The notes: generated from the letters alone by a model not told the origin. Positions 26,428 through 35,778 are shown, counted from the stretch's first letter. The stretch is DNA of 64,000 bases from Bacteroidota bacterium (GCA_020161535.1 JAIUNW010000001.1:496001-560000); one strand, 5' to 3'. Translations and numbers: made by a program.

Positions 26428-27573
26428 TCAATGCCCATGTTCTTCCGGCTTGTTCAGCAGGCTGCCTAAAATAGCATAAGCATTGTTGAGCACCAGTTTT
26501 TTGTCGCGCAAATCAATGCCTGCATTGGAAACCGCCATCTGACCGCTGTTCACCGTATCCACCTGCACTTCCAATAGTTTAAAGCGACTGCTGTCCAACT
26601 GTTCAAACAGGTATTGCTTACCACCCGTACGAACGATGGCCGACGAAGGCACGGTCAGCGCCTTTTTCTTGTCGAGGTAGATCCGCGCGTTCAGGAACAT
26701 GCCCGGCATCAGGTTTTTGGGTTTGGTTTCAAAATGACAATGCACCGTGCCGCTGCGGTCTTCGCTTACATTTCGGGTGAAAATAATGATCTCGCCTTCG
26801 TAGTTTTTTCCCGGCGCATCCACAAACTCCATTTCTACCTTCTGCCCAATGCGGATCTTGTTGATGTCTTTTTCAAATACCGTTAATGCGCCGTGCATAT
26901 CATCGGGGTTGATCAGTTCAAATAACACATCGGTGGGGTTCACATATTTGCCAATATTCACGTTCACCTTCGACACATAGCCATTGATGGGTGACCGCAA
27001 TCCCACCGAACGGGAAATCTTATCAGTGGTAAGCGACGGCGCGTGAATGCCAATGAGCCGCAGCTTTTCTTCGTACCCACGCAACATGGCTTCCTGCGAT
27101 CGCAATTCGGTGGTTGCCTGCTGGTATACTTTGTCAGCATTCACTTTGTGCTCATTCAACATTTTCTGCCTTTCAAAGTCTTTTTGCAGGTAATCCAGTT
27201 TTGATTTGGTCACCAGGTAATCCTGTTGCAATTGCACCAATGCCTGGTCTTCTATGACGCCGATCAATTCCCCTTTGAACACATGCATGCCTGGCAATAG
27301 TTTGGTTGACCGCAAATAGCCGCCCATCGGAAAACTAACTGATACAATATTTTGTGGCGGCACATCGACCATGCCATTCACCACCAATTCGCTGCTCACC
27401 AGGGTATCTTTAACCGGCCCGGTACTGATACCAGCATGGCGCAGTTGATCGGCCGTGAGCACTACTTCTTCGGCGTTATCCGAATGTGCATCGGCTGCCT
27501 TTTCGGTAACGGTTGGTTGTTTCTGTCCGCAGGCAGCCAACACCATGATTAGTATCCAACAATATTTTTGCAT
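26428..27573 (-). CDS. RND efflux periplasmic adaptor subunit (CusB/CzcB family)
   Basis: A 381-residue membrane-fusion protein linking the inner membrane pump to the outer membrane channel. A lipoprotein signal (LIMVLAAC) anchors it. The HlyD/CusB layout is visible: barrel-sandwich start FPMGGYLRSTKLLPGMHVFKGE-type segment near residue 85, a coiled-coil hairpin at about 110-190, then GLRSPINGYVSKV (return lipoyl strand) and the beta-barrel part PGMFLNARIYLD. No His/Met-rich metal chaperone extension is seen at either end apart from a terminal EEHGH. Last gene of the efflux operon, 5 bases after the pump gene. Confidence 0.9.
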   Translation of the reverse strand: MQKYCWILIMVLAACGQKQPTVTEKAADAHSDNAEEVVLTADQLRHAGISTGPVKDTLVSSELVVNGMVDVPPQNIVSVSFPMGGYLRSTKLLPGMHVFKGELIGVIEDQALVQLQQDYLVTKSKLDYLQKDFERQKMLNEHKVNADKVYQQATTELRSQEAMLRGYEEKLRLIGIHAPSLTTDKISRSVGLRSPINGYVSKVNVNIGKYVNPTDVLFELINPDDMHGALTVFEKDINKIRIGQKVEMEFVDAPGKNYEGEIIIFTRNVSEDRSGTVHCHFETKPKNLMPGMFLNARIYLDKKKALTVPSSAIVRTGGKQYLFEQLDSSRFKLLEVQVDTVNSGQMAVSNAGIDLRDKKLVLNNAYAILGSLLNKPEEHGH

Positions 27574-27578
27574 AAAAT

Positions 27579-30500
27579 TTATTTCGCGTTGAGGTATTCA
27601 ATATCGATCATCACCTGGTTGATGGCATTGATCACATCGATGTGTTGCAAGCGGATACTGACCGACTGGTTCATCAATTGAATCCATTGCAGGTAATCAA
27701 TTTCACCTTCGGTAAATGCCAGCATGGCCTGCCGGTTGAGTTGGCGGGCCAATACCAATCCTGTTTGATGGTAGTAGTCCAATTGCTGCTGGTACCGCCG
27801 GTAACTGGCCAGTAATTTATCAGCATCGGTCTGTAACTGTGTTTCTACTTCCTTCGCTTGCAAATTAGCCGCTTCAGCCAGGGTGGCTGCTGCCTGGATG
27901 CGCATTTTGGTGGATCGCATAAAAATCGGCAAAGCCACTGTCATATTGAAAATATGAAAGCGATCGCCTGCACCAAAATAGGTTTGGCTAACGCCGTCTT
28001 TAGAGGCATACCCAATGATCGACTGATTGGCATAACCCACGGTCAATGTCGGCGCTAGTTTCGCTTTCTCCACTCCACCCTGCGCCATCGCCAATGCCGC
28101 TTGCTGTTGCTGGTACAATACCTGCGGATGATTGACTGCTGAGAATGTGCCGATCGTGGGCACCAACACCGGATCGGTATAAGCAGGCTTCACCAATACC
28201 GTAGTTCGGGTCAGTTGTTGCAATTGTTTTTGCAGCATCACCCGATCGGCTTCGATGGCTGTTTTCTGCAAAGCGAGTTGTTGCACCTGCGCTTCGGCTG
28301 ATACCTGTTCCAGCGCATTGGCTTCTCCTGCCTGCAAGCGCAGGGACGCTGCTTCGAGAAAGCGTTTATAGATCGAATCGAGCTCCACTACCAGCTTTTC
28401 ACGCTCTTCCAATTCTACCAGCGCGTAAAAAACAATTCGAACCTGTCGCGACAACTCCGTCTGTTTCCAACCAGCCTGCAAGGTTTTATTTTTTGCTTCG
28501 GCCAATAACAGGTTACGTTGTTGTCGGTAAACAATGGGCAGGTTGATCGACTGGTTTACAAAAAAGCGCGTATCTGTTTTAAAACTGTTCACATTGCCAT
28601 ACTCACCACCTGCCTGTGTAATACCGAAATCAGCTGGTGCGGTTGATAAGCGTAACCAATAGTCGGCCTCTTTTTTGGTGGACAGTAAAGACAAATTACC
28701 ACGTGCAGACCAATTCAACAAAGTATCGAGCGAAACACGCTGCGCAATACCCGTATCTGTCTGTGCTTCCGCGAAAGGCATACCGGCAAACAAACACAGC
28801 AAAACGGACACAATCGTTTTTTGCCATTTCCTGGCCGATCGTTCGGTTACCCACACATACAAGGTGGGCAACACCAACAAGGTTAACAAGGTAGCGGTGA
28901 TCAGTCCGCCGATCACCACGGTTGCCAGGGGCCGCTGCACCTCTGCACCCGCACCATGACTCAGGGCCATGGGCAGGAAACCCAGCGATGCCACCGCCGC
29001 TGTCATCAATACCGGTCGCAAGCGGGTACTGGTGCCCGTTAGTACCACCTGTTTACTGTCTTTCATACCTTCTTTTTCGAGTTTTTTAAAAGCAGCGATC
29101 AATACAATGCCGTTTAACACCGCCACACCAAACAAGGCGATGAAGCCCACGCCGGCCGATATACTAAAGGGCAAGCCACGCAACGCGAGGGCCAGTACGC
29201 CGCCAATGGCCGACAAAGGGATGGCTGAAAAAATCAGCAGGGCCGCACTTATTGAATTGAACGACATGTACAGCAATAGAAAAATCAACAACAATGCCAC
29301 CGGCACCGCGATCGACAGCCGCCCTTTTGCTTCTTCCAGGTTTTTGAATTGTCCGCCGTAGTCAATGCTATAACCCGTTGGCAGTTTCACCTGTTGGTCA
29401 ATCTTGGCCTGCAGGTCATGTACCACAGATTGCACATCGCGGCCACGCACATTGAAGCCCATAATAATACGTCGACGCGCATTTTCTCTTTGTATTTGGT
29501 TCGGGCCATCTTTTACCTGGATATCGGCCACCTGGTACAAGGGTATTTGCAGGCCGTCGGGCGTGGGTACTTGTAATTGGCGGATGTCTTCCATCTGCTG
29601 CCGACCTTCTTGCGCAATACGCACCACTAAATCGTAGCGACGTTCATTTTCATATATCAACCCCGCTGATTCACCTGCAAAGGAAGCTCGAACCAATTTG
29701 TTTATATCGGTTACGCTTAACCGAAAACGAGCCAGTGCATCGCGGTTGTACTTAATAACGATTTGCGGAAGACCGGTCACCGCTTCGATGAACACATCGG
29801 CTGTGCCGGGCACGGTAGCTGCCACCCCACCCAACTGTTGTGCCACGCGGGCCAGCGAATCGAGGTTTTCGCCATAGATCTTACAAACCACATCCTGCCG
29901 GGCGCCTGAAATCAATTCATTGAAACGCATTTGCACCGGAAATTGAAAACCGACCGTGATACCGGGAATGGCCGACAGCGCCCGGCTCATGGTATCAGCG
30001 AGTGCATCAAAAGAAGTTGCCGACACCCAGGTTGATTTGTCTTTCAGTTGGATCATGATATCACTCATCTCAATCGGCATGGGATCAGTCGGAATTTCGG
30101 CCGCACCAATTCGAAGCACTACCTTCTCCACTTCCGGAAACTGTTGCTCCAACAGGGTGGCGCATTTTTGTCCGGCGTCGATCGAAGCCGTCAGCGAACT
30201 ACCCGTTAACAACCGGAGATCCACCGCAAAATCACCTTCTTCTAATTCAGGAATAAACTCACCGCCCAATCGCGATAACAAAAAAAGGCTGAATGCAAAC
30301 AGCAGCAACGCAATACCCGTAACCCATTTTGGAAAGCCGATGATTTTCTGTAACAGCGGCTTGAAGCCCGCCTGCATCTTATCCATCAACCGGTCCGACC
30401 AATTATGGCCTTTGGGAATTTTGCGACTCAACGCCAGCGAGCTGATCATCGGCACATAGGTAAGCGACAAAAAGAATGCACCAATCAGGGCCAGCGATAC

Positions 30501-31949
30501 GGTTTGCGCCATCGGCCTGAACATCTTGCCTTCAATACCGGTCAGCGAAAGAATCGGCATATACACCATGAGAATGATGATCTGCCCAAATACGGCAGCG
30601 TTCATCATCAAGGCACTCGATTGCCCCACTTCCTTGTTTATGGTATCGCGATCAATCACGGTACCCGCCGAGAAAAACTGGCTATGGTATAACCTTGCCA
30701 TCACGGCTTCTACAATGATCACCGCGCCATCTACAATCAGACCAAAGTCGAGCGCCCCCAGGCTCATCAGGTTCCCGGAAAGCCCGAACACATTCATCAT
30801 GGCCACCGCAAACAACATCGACAACGGAATAACAGAAGCAACAATTAATCCAGCCCGCAGGTTACCCAAAAAAATCAGCAGCACTACCACCACAATCAAC
30901 GCACCTTCCAACAGGTTTTTCTCCACTGTACCGATGGATCGATTGACCATTTTGGTGCGATCGTAAAAAGTATCTACCTCCACCCCTTCTGGCAATGTTT
31001 TTTTAATGGTCTCCATGCGCGCTTTTACTTCGCGTACCACTTTAGAAGCATTGGCACCTTTTAACATCAGCACCACCGCGCCGGCCACTTCACCTCTCGA
31101 TCCATCAACCATGGCGCCGTATCTAACGGCGTGGCCTAAGCGCAGTTCAGCCACATCGCGCACGCGCACAGGTATGCCCGTTGCGGTGTATTTCACCACG
31201 ATGTCACCAATTTCCTCCAGGCTGCCAACCAGGCCTTCGGTTCGTATAAAAAGGGCTGTTGCATTTCGTTCTATATACGCACCACCCGAGTTCTGGTTGT
31301 TGTTTTCGAGGGCCGTAAACAATTCCGTCACCGTGGTTTGCATGCTCTTCAATCGGTTAGGCATTACCGCCACTTCGTACTGTTTTTGCTTGCCCCCGAA
31401 ACTGCTTACGTCGGCTACGCCGGCCGTGCCGAGAAGTTGTCTTCTTATGACCCAATCCTGTATAGACCGCAGTTCAGCCAGGCTGTACATATCTTCATAG
31501 CCCTTTTTTGGCCGGATGATGTATTGGTAAATTTCACCGAGGCCGGTGGTGGATGGCGCCATTTCAGGCAGACCGGCACCATCGGGAATTTGTGACCGGA
31601 TGGAGGGCAATCGTTCAGCCACTTGTTGTCGCGCCCAATACACATCGGTATCGTCGCCAAATACCATGGTGACGACCGACAACCCGAAGCGGGAAATCGA
31701 CCGCATCTCTTTGATGCCGGGAATATTCGCCATATTCTGCTCTACCGTAAAAGAGATCAGTCTTTCTACTTCAGGCGCTGCCAGGGTGGGCGATATGGTG
31801 ATCACCTGCACCTGGTTGCTGGTGATATCAGGCAATGCGTCGATGGGTAAACGCTGCAGCGAGTACAGTCCCCATCCCGTTAATGCAAGAATAAATATAC
31901 CGACAATCAGCTTGTTCCGAATGGAAAAGCCAATGATCTTGTTCAACAT
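27579..31949 (-). CDS. CusA/CzcA heavy-metal RND pump fused to a TolC-like outer membrane factor
   Basis: A 1456-residue fusion. Residues 1 to about 1040 are a complete CusA/CzcA-type proton antiporter (IRNKLIVGIFILALTGWG, LPIDALPDITSNQVQ, the TM4 stretch LGALDFGLIVDGAVIIVE with its acidic residue, LGGEFIPELEEGDFAVD). A hydrophobic segment ending GMPFAEAQ near 1065 looks like an internal signal sequence. The remainder is an outer membrane efflux protein: RVSLDTLLNWSARGN, long coiled-coil helices, LAPTLTVGYANQS, VALPIFMRSTK and LAFTEGEIDYLQW. It would export divalent or monovalent metal ions together with the CusB-like adaptor encoded next. Confidence 0.92.
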   Translation of the reverse strand: MLNKIIGFSIRNKLIVGIFILALTGWGLYSLQRLPIDALPDITSNQVQVITISPTLAAPEVERLISFTVEQNMANIPGIKEMRSISRFGLSVVTMVFGDDTDVYWARQQVAERLPSIRSQIPDGAGLPEMAPSTTGLGEIYQYIIRPKKGYEDMYSLAELRSIQDWVIRRQLLGTAGVADVSSFGGKQKQYEVAVMPNRLKSMQTTVTELFTALENNNQNSGGAYIERNATALFIRTEGLVGSLEEIGDIVVKYTATGIPVRVRDVAELRLGHAVRYGAMVDGSRGEVAGAVVLMLKGANASKVVREVKARMETIKKTLPEGVEVDTFYDRTKMVNRSIGTVEKNLLEGALIVVVVLLIFLGNLRAGLIVASVIPLSMLFAVAMMNVFGLSGNLMSLGALDFGLIVDGAVIIVEAVMARLYHSQFFSAGTVIDRDTINKEVGQSSALMMNAAVFGQIIILMVYMPILSLTGIEGKMFRPMAQTVSLALIGAFFLSLTYVPMISSLALSRKIPKGHNWSDRLMDKMQAGFKPLLQKIIGFPKWVTGIALLLFAFSLFLLSRLGGEFIPELEEGDFAVDLRLLTGSSLTASIDAGQKCATLLEQQFPEVEKVVLRIGAAEIPTDPMPIEMSDIMIQLKDKSTWVSATSFDALADTMSRALSAIPGITVGFQFPVQMRFNELISGARQDVVCKIYGENLDSLARVAQQLGGVAATVPGTADVFIEAVTGLPQIVIKYNRDALARFRLSVTDINKLVRASFAGESAGLIYENERRYDLVVRIAQEGRQQMEDIRQLQVPTPDGLQIPLYQVADIQVKDGPNQIQRENARRRIIMGFNVRGRDVQSVVHDLQAKIDQQVKLPTGYSIDYGGQFKNLEEAKGRLSIAVPVALLLIFLLLYMSFNSISAALLIFSAIPLSAIGGVLALALRGLPFSISAGVGFIALFGVAVLNGIVLIAAFKKLEKEGMKDSKQVVLTGTSTRLRPVLMTAAVASLGFLPMALSHGAGAEVQRPLATVVIGGLITATLLTLLVLPTLYVWVTERSARKWQKTIVSVLLCLFAGMPFAEAQTDTGIAQRVSLDTLLNWSARGNLSLLSTKKEADYWLRLSTAPADFGITQAGGEYGNVNSFKTDTRFFVNQSINLPIVYRQQRNLLLAEAKNKTLQAGWKQTELSRQVRIVFYALVELEEREKLVVELDSIYKRFLEAASLRLQAGEANALEQVSAEAQVQQLALQKTAIEADRVMLQKQLQQLTRTTVLVKPAYTDPVLVPTIGTFSAVNHPQVLYQQQQAALAMAQGGVEKAKLAPTLTVGYANQSIIGYASKDGVSQTYFGAGDRFHIFNMTVALPIFMRSTKMRIQAAATLAEAANLQAKEVETQLQTDADKLLASYRRYQQQLDYYHQTGLVLARQLNRQAMLAFTEGEIDYLQWIQLMNQSVSIRLQHIDVINAINQVMIDIEYLNAK

Positions 31950-31994
31950 AAAAATTGATTAAGTGATCAAAAAAAACGCCAATCAATAAATAGG

Positions 31995-32402
31995 TCAAAC
32001 AGTTTTGGGCGGCTGGAAAATAGAATGCGCGTGGTTGTTGAGGAGAAAACAATCAGGCGTGATATTGTATTGCCGATCGATGGTTTCTTCGGGCACCGGC
32101 AATAAGAAAGCAGCGGGCTCTTCCATGCATACCTGTGCACTGGCCGACATGCAATCATGGCTATTGAACGGCAATTGCCGGTCGCGCTGCTCGTCATTGT
32201 CCATAATGGTGTGCTTATGGTAATGCTCTTTCAGGTAGAATAAAAAACTGATATGCGGATTCTCTGCGCGGTGTTCGAGAAAATGATTCACCAGCACCGG
32301 CATTTTCAACACCTGGTGCAGTTCCGTTTGTCCGAATAAAAACACAACGGCAAAAAATATGGCAATACGCCTGGTCAAGGCAGTAAAGATAGAGAAAATC
32401 AT
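31995..32402 (-). CDS. Small exported His-rich protein of the metal-efflux operon
   Basis: A 135-residue protein with an N-terminal hydrophobic signal (IAIFFAVVFLFGQTELHQ) and clustered potential metal ligands: NHFLEHRAENPH, KEHYHKH, NSHDCMS and QVCMEEP. I know of similar unnamed proteins next to CusA genes in this phylum but no assigned function. The start codon overlaps the receptor stop by four bases (32399-32402), so it is translationally coupled. A periplasmic metal-binding or sensing role is plausible but inferred. Confidence 0.72.
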   Translation of the reverse strand: MIFSIFTALTRRIAIFFAVVFLFGQTELHQVLKMPVLVNHFLEHRAENPHISFLFYLKEHYHKHTIMDNDEQRDRQLPFNSHDCMSASAQVCMEEPAAFLLPVPEETIDRQYNITPDCFLLNNHAHSIFQPPKTV

Positions 32403-34465
32403 TTTTTTGTCAAGCGGGGTAAGCTATAGCGACAACCCACAAACAATTTGCGGCCCTGGTTGGGCGCATATACATAGTTGGGATCAAAACTCAGGGCATA
32501 GGGATTTTCCGGACTGGCCAAGATTTGCCCGCTGCCATCTTTCTGCACCTGCTTGTCAAAAGGATCATGTGCCCGGGCTATCAAAAAGGGCTGGTTCTTC
32601 GCAGGCGTAAAATCCAACAAGTTCTTACAACCGGCAAACCATTCGAGCCCGTTTTTCCATTTCTTGCTGATTTGCAGGTGTTGGAGCGACCACACCGGCG
32701 ATACTGCCGCACGCGGATCGGTGGCTGATAACAAAGGCAATAACATGGGGCCGTAAATGGATCCCGTATAATCGACCGACCAGCCTTTGTTGCCGGCATA
32801 ACCCAAGGTCCAGTTGCCCGACCAGGATTCGGTGAGCAGTTGCCGGCTCGCTGTTTTGGTGCCGGCGATGTTTTGGTGATTGCGTATGTCCTGTACCGTT
32901 ATTCCCGCCGAAAATCGCAACCGGTGGCGAAGGGCCGATGCCAGGTTCAGGCTCAGCCCTTTCGAAACCGAATAACCTTGTAGATTGGCATAGATGATTT
33001 TGTCGGGATCAGTCAAGTAATCGGGCAAAATGCGATTGCTGAACCAGGTAAACCAGGCCGCTGCTTCCAGGTGCAAATAACCCGTCGTCCAGGCAAACCG
33101 GTGCAGGTGATGGAGGTTGATATTGTATGATTTCTCCGGTCGCAATTTTTCGCTGATCAACACCTCACGGGCACCCGTAAGTGCTGCATGGTCTTCGGTA
33201 AACAGGTTTACCACGCGAAAACCAGTGCCTGCATTCAACCGAAGCTGGTCGGTGCTGGCAATCGACCATTTCCAGGCCAACCGCGGCGTGAATATGGCGC
33301 CGTGGCGACGATCATAATCGTATCGCAACCCGATCAACAACAGGTGCTGTGCCGACAGATTCATTTCATCCTGCACAAATACACCGGGCAGCAAAATCTT
33401 ATCGGCTTTGGCAGTGGCCGGGGTATTGTCATCATAACCGGTATAACGCATTACGGCCCCACTAAGCCATTCCTGCTTACCAATCGTTTTAAACCAGGTG
33501 AGTTGGGTAAACAGCACCTGCTGATCGGCATTGAAAATATGTTGGCCATAAGCAGAGCGCTGTTGGTGCAGGTTGCCGGAAAAGGAGGCAATGATTTTTT
33601 CGGTTGTGGGTAACTGGTAGTTCGAGATCAGTTCTACCCGTCGGGTCGAAATCTGTTCACCATAAATGGAATCACCGCCGCGATATTGTTTGGTGAACCG
33701 CATCTCCCCGCCCCAGCGATCTTCTGTAAAAGCGCGCAACGCCAAGCCCGCCTGGCGATTCTCCTTTCGGTTCCAAGCCAGTTTCGCAAAAGCCGAGAGG
33801 CGATTTTGCAAAGTAACATCGGTGAACTGGTCGAGGTTTTTATCAAAGCGATGGGTGAAATTAAAATAGCTGATCCCCAGTAGCAGATTCGTTTGTTGAC
33901 CGGTTTGAAAAGATGCGCCGATATCGGCTGCATGCTCGCGCCAACTGGTGCCCATGTATTCGAGCGACAAAGCGGGCGCTTTCGCAGGTTGTTTGGTGAT
34001 GACATTGATGAGTCCGCCGATGGCCTCCGACCCATACAAGGAACTCGCCGGTCCCTTCACCACTTCAATTTTTTCGACCAGCGCGTTGGGAATGCCCTGG
34101 AGCCCGTACACCGACGCGAGGCTGCTCACCAGGGGCATGCCATCTATTAAAATCATGGTATAGGGACCTTCCAGGCCATTGATATGGATATCGCCCGTAT
34201 TGCAAACATTGCAGTTTAATTGCGGCCGCACCCCATTGATCATTTGCAGGGCATCAAAGAGCGTCGGGTTTGGGTTCTTGCGAAAGAACTGCGCACTGTA
34301 CACTTCTACCGGCACGGGGCTGGCACTGCGGGTGACGGCGCGAAGGGTTCCACTGATCACCACTTCGTCCATTTGCCGGGCAGGTGAAGACCCGCTGTCG
34401 ACGGCCGATTGTGCCAGTGCCTTCAACCCAAGCAAGAGCAAGAAACACAAAACGAGAACTCTCAT
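32399..34465 (-). CDS. TonB-dependent receptor of the metal-efflux operon
   Basis: A 688-residue outer membrane receptor. Signal peptide at residues 1-18 (ends LKALAQ), plug at about 30-150 (DEVVISGTL, ILIDGMPLVSSLASVYGLQG, IEVVKGPASSLYGSEAIGG), then a 22-strand barrel ending GCRYSLPRLTKK. The plug carries NCNVCNTGDIHINGLEG: the paired cysteines in CNVCN are notable and may bind metal. It is the first gene of an operon with the small His-rich protein, the pump and the adaptor, all of them overlapping or closely spaced. The ligand is not known. Confidence 0.9.
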   Translation of the reverse strand: MRVLVLCFLLLLGLKALAQSAVDSGSSPARQMDEVVISGTLRAVTRSASPVPVEVYSAQFFRKNPNPTLFDALQMINGVRPQLNCNVCNTGDIHINGLEGPYTMILIDGMPLVSSLASVYGLQGIPNALVEKIEVVKGPASSLYGSEAIGGLINVITKQPAKAPALSLEYMGTSWREHAADIGASFQTGQQTNLLLGISYFNFTHRFDKNLDQFTDVTLQNRLSAFAKLAWNRKENRQAGLALRAFTEDRWGGEMRFTKQYRGGDSIYGEQISTRRVELISNYQLPTTEKIIASFSGNLHQQRSAYGQHIFNADQQVLFTQLTWFKTIGKQEWLSGAVMRYTGYDDNTPATAKADKILLPGVFVQDEMNLSAQHLLLIGLRYDYDRRHGAIFTPRLAWKWSIASTDQLRLNAGTGFRVVNLFTEDHAALTGAREVLISEKLRPEKSYNINLHHLHRFAWTTGYLHLEAAAWFTWFSNRILPDYLTDPDKIIYANLQGYSVSKGLSLNLASALRHRLRFSAGITVQDIRNHQNIAGTKTASRQLLTESWSGNWTLGYAGNKGWSVDYTGSIYGPMLLPLLSATDPRAAVSPVWSLQHLQISKKWKNGLEWFAGCKNLLDFTPAKNQPFLIARAHDPFDKQVQKDGSGQILASPENPYALSFDPNYVYAPNQGRKLFVGCRYSLPRLTKK

Positions 34466-34466
34466 T

Positions 34467-34499
34467 TTTAGACTTGTCTAAATTTTTATTTAGACAAAT
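34467..34499 (-). promoter_or_regulatory. TAGAC/GTCTA operator of the metal-efflux operon
   Basis: TTTAGACTTGTCTAAA at 34467-34482 is a palindrome with 7-base arms, and ATTTAGACAAAT at 34488-34499 adds a third half-site. The last two half-sites also form an 8-4-8 hairpin. The pattern recalls DtxR/MntR-type metal regulator boxes. Confidence 0.65.
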
Positions 34500-34502
34500 A
34501 TA
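34495..34502 (-). promoter_or_regulatory. -7 promoter element of the metal-efflux operon
   Basis: On the minus strand TATATTTG fits TAnnTTTG exactly. It overlaps the distal operator half-site and lies 30 bases before the receptor ATG, so a bound repressor would block initiation. No clear -33 box is seen. Confidence 0.55.
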
Positions 34503-34602
34503 ATCAAAATAATTAGCAGGGCTGAAATGAATAAATGCCGCATTTTTTCGACCACTTGCATACTTATAGCAAGCCTTGGCACGTTATTCGCAAAAAGAGG
34601 TC

Positions 34603-34692
34603 ATGAAACAACATGTAGACCGCATCTTTTTGGCGGCCATCTTTACTACCCTGGTATTATTCTACTCTGTATTTGCCCTGATACTGGCCTAA
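34603..34692 (+). CDS. Possible 29-residue single-span membrane protein
   Basis: ATG at 34603, TAA at 34690. The peptide is charged at the start (MKQHVDR) and then a hydrophobic span (IFLAAIFTTLVLFYSVFALI). AAAGAGG lies just upstream of the ATG, a good ribosome-binding site. A different frame of 77 residues covers the region but shows no membrane or domain pattern. It may be a true small membrane protein or chance. Confidence 0.4.
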   Translation: MKQHVDRIFLAAIFTTLVLFYSVFALILA

Positions 34693-34722
34693 TGATTCGT
34701 CCCAATCGCGTAGATTCGGGAC

Positions 34723-35208
34723 ATGGACATTCGATTTCGGGCTATCAAAGCGGCCGATAACCAGGCCCTGGCTTCCATCATTAGAAATGCTTTATTGGAA
34801 TTTGGTGCAGCGCGGCCGGGTACCGTGTACTTCGATCCCACGACCGACGATTTATATGCGCTCTTTCAGCAAGCGCGCAGTGCCTATTTTGTTGCGGTGG
34901 ATGAAAACAACCGGGTATTGGGTGGCGCAGGTATTTATCCAACCCCCGGCCTGCCCGAAGGCCATTGCGAGTTGGTGAAATTTTATTTGTTGCCCGCCGC
35001 CCGCGGACAAGGAACCGGCTCGGCCCTCACAAAAATTTGCCTCGACACTGCTGCGACCATGGGATACACCCATGTATATCTTGAATCTTTGCCGGAATTA
35101 AAAAAAGCCCTCCGGCTCTATGAGCGGGAAGGCTTTCAATACCTGACGGGTCCCATGGGCCAATCTGGACATTTTGGTTGCGACCTCTGGATGTTGCGTG
35201 CGTTATAA
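34723..35208 (+). CDS. GNAT family N-acetyltransferase
   Basis: A 161-residue acetyltransferase of unknown substrate. Residues 1-40 hold the N-terminal helix region (IRFRAIKAADNQALASIIRN), VKFYLLPAARGQGTGSALT near residue 88 is the acetyl-CoA-binding motif A with R-G-Q-G-T-G, and RLYEREGFQYL near 130 is motif B. The spacing, with an acidic loop between, resembles small cytosolic GNATs that modify amino acids or peptides. It converges on the outer membrane protein gene with directly adjoining stop codons. Confidence 0.88.
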   Translation: MDIRFRAIKAADNQALASIIRNALLEFGAARPGTVYFDPTTDDLYALFQQARSAYFVAVDENNRVLGGAGIYPTPGLPEGHCELVKFYLLPAARGQGTGSALTKICLDTAATMGYTHVYLESLPELKKALRLYEREGFQYLTGPMGQSGHFGCDLWMLRAL

Positions 35209-35760
35209 TCACTCTTTTTTGCGATAGGTATCCAGCATGCCACGTGGCGAGAGGTATACCTGGAAGCCAACTTTAAACACAAAGCCACCACTGCCATCAT
35301 AGCCAGCCAATTTGGTACGGCCATAACCCGCGATGGTTTCGATGGCGACATGCTGGTTTACGAAAGCAGCCAGGCCACCACCCAATAACAAGGAATTAAA
35401 ATTATCGGTGGTTTTGTTGGTCGATACCCGGGTTGAGTTGGTGCCAAATTGAAATTCACCTACTACCATGGGTTTCAAATTGCTGTTGCCAAAATAATAC
35501 CGGGCAAAAGGCCCCGCACTGTAAGCCGTGGTTTTGGTATCGCCCGATTTACTGTAGGCAAAGTTGAACAAACCGCCCGCTACAAAATTTCGCGCGAAAA
35601 AATAACCAGCCGAAGGGCTCAGGTTAAAAGCGCTGTTGTTTTTGGTGGTGTTCAAAGCAAAATTGCCACCCACCATCCAGTCGCCCTTTTCTGTTTGTGC
35701 AGTTGCGGTGCCTGCAAGGGTCACTACCAATACTGCCAATAAACACAAATGCTTTCTCAT
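35209..35760 (-). CDS. Small outer membrane beta-barrel protein
   Basis: A 183-residue protein with a signal peptide (residues 1-22, ending TATAQ) followed by alternating aromatic strands typical of an 8-strand OmpW/OmpX-like barrel: GDWMVGGNFALN, FARNFVAGGLFNFAYS, FARYYFG and FKVGFQVYLSP. The start at 35760 is used because the signal peptide begins there. A TATTTTTG box lies 19 bases upstream. No function can be assigned. Confidence 0.82.
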   Translation of the reverse strand: MRKHLCLLAVLVVTLAGTATAQTEKGDWMVGGNFALNTTKNNSAFNLSPSAGYFFARNFVAGGLFNFAYSKSGDTKTTAYSAGPFARYYFGNSNLKPMVVGEFQFGTNSTRVSTNKTTDNFNSLLLGGGLAAFVNQHVAIETIAGYGRTKLAGYDGSGGFVFKVGFQVYLSPRGMLDTYRKKE

Positions 35761-35778
35761 ATTGCTTAGATTATAATA

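Noticed and set aside
33635..33651. ACCCGTCGGGT inside the TonB receptor gene, resembling the triple palindrome
   Set aside because: Lies in the coding frame (Thr-Arg-Arg region) as a single copy; taken as chance.
34527..34760. Frame of 77 codons upstream of the GNAT gene
   Set aside because: Overlaps the GNAT start, no membrane or domain pattern; a 29-codon frame at 34603 is more plausible.
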